Position numbers and translations under genes: made by a program. This document shows, piece by piece, positions 25,240-29,036 of a stretch of DNA of 29,036 bases. The notes under the pieces were generated by a model that saw nothing but the letters and a program-made list of their open reading frames with translations, made no database searches and was not told the origin of the DNA. The stretch is from Chara braunii (lineage: Eukaryota; Streptophyta; Charophyceae; Charales; Characeae), in NCBI GenBank assembly GCA_003427395.1, contig BFEA01000130.1:739164-768199 (forward strand), given 5' to 3'. Position 1 is the stretch's first letter, and every line of letters starts with the position of its first letter.

Positions 25240-25593
25240 TTGCGCGAGCAGGAGGCGATCATTGTCGCTCCTTACTTAGAAGGATCGACAGCAAGATGGC
25301 TGAATGGGTACATAGCGACAAACGGCTTTGCTAGACAGATGAACGACTGGGCGCAGACCCAAACACTAGAAAGCTTCATGGACGTAGTAGAGGTGCGATG
25401 GCACAACCGTCAACACGCTCAACAAGCCATTGATCGGTTGACTCAACTCACAAGTGCCGTGGAGAACCTCGTAGTAGTACTTGGAGCTTGCTATGATCCC
25501 CAAGTTCTCCTAAGCATGTTTTTGAGATGTCTTCCCACATACATCAAGAATTTGTTGGTTAGCGAGGCCAGCGTTGAGTATCCCACCCTCTAG
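25240..25593 (+). pseudogene. Gag capsid domain
   Basis: Contains YLEGSTARWLNGYIA, ESFMDVVEVRWHNRQHAQQA and LSMFLRCLPTYIKNLLV, matching the capsid layout of Ty3/gypsy Gag (UBN2/retrotransposon-gag type). Ends at TAG and is followed within 100 nt by further stops. It is in the same frame as the 24628 piece. Confidence 0.75.
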
Positions 25594-25954
25594 TCCTTCA
25601 ACAACAAAACCCTAGACTTGGAGGCAAGGCTGGAAGGGGCTTAACAGGTAACTGTGGATGGGAGGAAGAAGAAGACTCCACAAGAGTGGAAGAAATAGGA
25701 AATCGTTTGATGATGGTTGATTCTGATGGGAACCAAACCAAGATTGACAAGCTTTCAAAACTTATGGAGGAAACAGAGTTAGGCAGCGAGGAGAGTGAAG
25801 AGGGTAGCAACCCCGCAACCATAACCTAGGAAAGGCAATTGGCCGCGGGAAGGGCGGTCAACATAAGAGTCAAGGGCAGGCGCAAAATTCAAACAAGACT
25901 CTGACTTGGGTGAGGGATGGCCTGGATTAAGATGAGTGGAGGGAGCGATATTCG

Positions 25955-26010
25955 CGAGGGGCTTGCATTAACTGCGGTGAGTATGACCACCAATAGTATT
26001 AAGTGCAAAA
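25955..26010 (+). pseudogene. Relic of a CCHC zinc knuckle
   Basis: One + frame reads ACINCGEYDH and then hits two stop codons where the last spacer and Cys of a CX2CX4HX4C knuckle should be. It sits at the expected place between capsid and protease. Confidence 0.5.
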
Positions 26011-26359
26011 ACGCGAAGGTTTCTCAAGAGATTGTGCTGAAAGGTGGTTTTGGGGGTTCTTTCACCCAGAGTGATGCTTCTACATGCCAACTCGGAAAAC
26101 ACATCACGCCAATAGAAGTTACAGCTGCGTCTACTCAAGACAAAGTGGTTAGTGTACCTTCACCACTTCAAGAGTTGGCCAAAGCTATTGACTCTTTAGT
26201 CACCCCACAAACACATCTAGACCAAACGACATTGTTTTTTGGATGTGTCTGAAGCCTTAGAAGCCTTAGAAATTGAGTGGTCGGCAAGGGACCCTCGCAA
26301 GTTTTGGGTGGCATTGTCCAAATGTCGTAAAGGGGAGCATTTCGTTGTAGAAGTCGGTG

Positions 26360-26660
26360 TAGGTGGTTGCTAGTGTGGTGCCTTTGTAGACATTGGCTCT
26401 ACACGGAACTTCAAGTTACGATTGCGTTGATAGATTGCGCCTATGGGACCAGGTGCAATGCTTGAGTAGACTTGTAGCATCTATCGTAGCCAACAAAGAG
26501 CGCATATTGGTTAAGGACTACGTTAAAGACGTGGTCTGCACCTTCTCTTATGGAGCTGGGGAACTTAACCAACAAATTTCGTTCCTGGTTAGTGACGATT
26601 TGCCATTTGACATGTTGTTGGGTATGTACTATCTTGAGGTTGCCAAGCCCTAGTCCGTCT
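26360..26660 (+). pseudogene. Aspartic protease relic
   Basis: The frame with FVDIGSTRNF (about 26375-26404) holds the active-site Asp, but Asp-Ile-Gly replaces the usual Asp-Ser/Thr-Gly. In a shifted frame, DDLPFDMLLGMYYLE (about 26598-26640) is the second protease motif. Frameshifted and probably inactive. Confidence 0.65.
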
Positions 26661-26804
26661 GGGACCGAAAAGTGCTTAAGCATAGTTACCTGATGGGAGA
26701 ACCGTTAGACTAAGTAAGTATAGAGCTAGCAGTAAGTCGACTCATATGGGTGTATGTGTGCAAGTGCATTTTATAATTATTATAAATAGAACCAAGAGAA
26801 GAGT

Positions 26805-27485
26805 ATGTGCTTAGTTTTTGTCTTTGAGAAAGGGGAGGCCGTTAAAATACCCCGAGAGATAGAGACTGTTGTTGGCAAGTACCCTGATCTGTTTGAGGAG
26901 CCTTTGGGAGTCGTAGACAAGGAGATTGTCCATACCATAGAGGTAATCCCAAGGAGTAAAACCCCAAAGGGAAGCATTTATAGGATGGCTCCGACCGGGT
27001 TGGACGAACTTCGTTGGCAACTGAAAGAGCTCACAAAAAAACGTTGGATTCCTAGTACCTCCCCCTTTGGCTCACCAGTTCTATTTGTCCCGAAGAAGGG
27101 GGGGACAATAAGGATGTGCATTGATTATAGAGTCCTTAATGCCATCACTGTTAAAAACGTAGAGCCTCTACCATGCATCAACAGACTATTGGATAGGGTG
27201 CAGGGATGCAAGTACTTCTCTAAGATAGATTTGAAGTCCGGCTACCATCAAATTGCCATTAGACCAGAAGATCAGCACAAAACCGCATTCCATACTAGAT
27301 ATGGTCTGTACGAGTTTGTGGTGATGCCTTTTGGCCCTTGCAATGCGCCGGGAACATTCCAGCATGCCATGAATAGGGTCTTTCATGACTACTTGGATAA
27401 GTTCATCGTCGTGTACCTCGACGATATACTTATCTTCAGTAGAACTGTTGAGGAGCATGCCCAACATGTAGAAACCGCACTTTGA
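26805..27485 (+). pseudogene. Reverse transcriptase core
   Basis: 226 codons, best-preserved part of the element: RT fingers (FVPKKGG, RMCIDYRVLNAITVKN), [32 protein letters not shown] and the catalytic YLDDIL (27414-27431). The frame stops at TGA 27483-27485; relics of INLEKCEF and RSFLG follow to 27658 with frame changes. It is intact where the chromovirus RT has lost the CKYF codons. Confidence 0.88.
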
Positions 27486-27658
27486 CTCTTGCGACAACAC
27501 AAGCGTAAGATAAACTTAGAAAAATGCGAGTTCTAGAATCTTTGTACTTGGGTCATGGGATATCCGCGGAAGGGATTAGGCCCGAAGATGCAAAGGTGCC
27601 TAGCATTTGAAACTGCCCACGACCCCAGTCTATGATTGAGGTCAGATCATTCTTAGGG

Positions 27659-28940
27659 CGGTAGGTTGGGGGCAGCAGGTGGGCAGAGGCGAGCTAAGGA
27701 AGAGGTAGGCCAATTGGCGGGGTAGGGCAGGCACTTCCCGCACAAAAACTTTGATAAGGGCGGCCTGTATGGGCTGCCAATCTCTTGAGATCGGTGGTCC
27801 AGATAGACCGCCCTTTTCAATCTTTTTCAGCAGGCCTTTCGGACCTGGTCTGGTTTTCTCATTGGAGTCAGGAGACCTCCTCGGCCTGCGTGGAGGGCCC
27901 TGGAGGCCCCCGGCCCAGAAAGAAAACCGTAAGACCCCCCAGATTGGATGCCCTACGGCCAACCGGGGGGGAACCCGCCCGTGTGACCGACCGGTAGGAC
28001 CGGTCCTGTTCCGGTTGGGGGAGGGAGCCCCTGTCCTACCGGGTTTACACAACTTTACAGCGCTGGTTTTGGGCCTTTTAGTGATGGGGGTCACCATTTT
28101 AATTCAGGAACGCTGAGATGTGCTTGGATCAGCACATAACAACAGCTCAGGTGCGCAGCCACTGAATTGTGCAGTGCACGCTGATGAACGCTGCACACTC
28201 AGCAAATTTGCACAGGGTGATGCCAAATCTCTGTCGTGCTTTATGGAGGCCAAAGGGAAAAAAGAATAGTGTGTCATAGGCGCAAGGAAAAACTGCACTC
28301 TGCTCATCGGAAAACAAAAGGAGGAAAAATTGTGTTGGCGACCGAACAGGCTGGTAGGTCCAGTTCGTGTGTGTGGTCTGTCCTAAAATGAGATCATGTG
28401 CTTGGCCGCAAACACATGCATCCATCCGTACACAACCACACTGGGGGCTGGGACATCCACCAACTTATCAGGCGGTGGAACCCTCCACAGCCTGCAGTCA
28501 CCCTAACAAATGACACTCAACTTGACTAATCCACCCTTTACACGCCGATAATCCACACTTTACACGTGTTCCACATAGTGTGGGTGAGTGATAGTCTGGT
28601 TTGATTTCCATCACAGGTACCCTCAACCGCAGTGGTTGGTGCCCAACCACAACTGAGGTTGAACCACCAGCCCATCGGCCCGTGCTGTTTCACTGCTGTA
28701 ATTCAACTTGTCAGCAAGTACTGGGGCTGAATCTACAGTACTTAGGCCGATTGGAGGTTTGGAGGGTCCCCCAAATTTTTGTTCTTGGTGCTACGGGGTT
28801 AGGAAAAGGGCGGGCAGCGCTTGTGAGAATGCACTGCGGGCATTGGAAAAGTATGTGCCAACACATCCTCATTATGGCTGTATTTGTTATCTGGGTGCGT
28901 TGTGTTGGAGGACGACAGCGCGATGACGCACGATGCTGCT
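27659..28940. other. Non-coding stretch with GC-rich palindromes
   Basis: No gene recognised. A G/C-rich block (27660-28060) holds the 12-bp palindrome AGGACCGGTCCT (27996-28007) and an inverted pair CCGGTAGGAC/GTCCTACCGG (27991-28000, 28033-28042). A hairpin ATGTGCT/AGCACAT lies at 28118-28137. Open frames up to 151 codons occur on both strands, but none looks like a known protein. Confidence 0.5.
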
Positions 28941-28942
28941 GT

Positions 28943-28948
<6 letters not shown>

Positions 28949-29036
<88 letters not shown>
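28949..29036. repeat. (AC)n(GA)n microsatellite at window end
   Basis: About seven AC units pass into about 38 GA units, which run off the window. It has the same compound layout as 1611-1778. Confidence 0.97.

Larger units (their letters stand above)
23028..27658 (+). mobile_element. Second Ty3/gypsy retrotransposon, decayed and truncated
   Basis: From 5': primer binding site, leader, Ala/Glu-rich gag N-terminus, capsid-like frame, knuckle relic, protease relic, and RT that stops in the thumb region at about 27658 (relic of the RSFLG motif). RNase H, integrase and the 3' LTR are absent from the window. Many stops and frameshifts, of all three stop types, make it older than the chromovirus. 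It faces the opposite way and lies about 1.2 kb from the chromovirus LTR. Confidence 0.85.

Noticed and set aside
28147-28425. 92-codon minus-strand frame
   Set aside because: No known motif and no codon or splice support.

Overview
The window looks like nuclear DNA of a repeat-rich plant-lineage (streptophyte) eukaryote. The evidence is a spliced UAS-UIM-UBX gene of the plant PUX7 / animal UBXN7 type with GT-AG introns up to 6.6 kb, Ty3/gypsy elements primed by initiator tRNA-Met, SINE-like retroposons, and long (GT)n, (GA)n and (CT)n microsatellites. A charophyte alga such as Chara would fit, but that is an inference; the sequence alone does not name the species. Nothing prokaryotic is present: no operons, CRISPR arrays or ribosome-binding sites.

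Region 1 (1-11008, + strand): the 3' part of one UBX-domain gene. Four exons join in phase 0 (1365-1508, 2019-2132, 3828-4271, 10841-11008, stop TAG 11006-11008) and encode the second half of a thioredoxin-like UAS domain, a ubiquitin-interacting motif and a C-terminal UBX domain. The N-terminus lies outside the window. The last intron (4272-10840) splits the UBX domain and is built almost wholly of repeats: dispersed 121-bp repeats, poly(A)-tailed retroposons on the minus strand, tRNA-like pieces, an AT-rich island, a perfect 12-bp inverted repeat, a (GT)n tract and a retroposed U6 snRNA flanked by 8-bp direct repeats.

Region 2 (11009-12982): a minisatellite with 110-bp higher-order periodicity starts 60 bp after the UBX stop. 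A short unidentified coding-like stretch on the minus strand follows, then a (CT)n tract running into an 810-base assembly gap.

Region 3 (about 12742-21853, minus strand): a nearly complete Ty3/gypsy chromovirus. From 5' to 3' on the minus strand it has an LTR of about 1150 bp, an initiator-Met-type primer binding site, a leader, gag with a CCHC knuckle, protease, reverse transcriptase, RNase H, integrase and a C-terminal chromodomain, then the second LTR. The two LTRs are almost identical, so insertion is recent, yet the coding frames are broken by four in-frame TAG codons and several frameshifts.

Region 4 (21854-27658, + strand): a second, older and truncated Ty3/gypsy element with an LTR end, primer binding site, decayed gag and protease, and a well-preserved RT core that stops before RNase H. 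A hairpin-rich stretch lies in or next to its LTR.

Region 5 (27659-29036): no gene seen; GC-rich palindromes, then a terminal (AC)n(GA)n microsatellite. I see no convincing new biological system. The most unusual items are the U6 retrocopy with probable target-site duplication, the non-random placement of LTR differences, the all-TAG in-frame stops in the chromovirus, the higher-order minisatellite and the unidentified coding-like stretch next to the gap.
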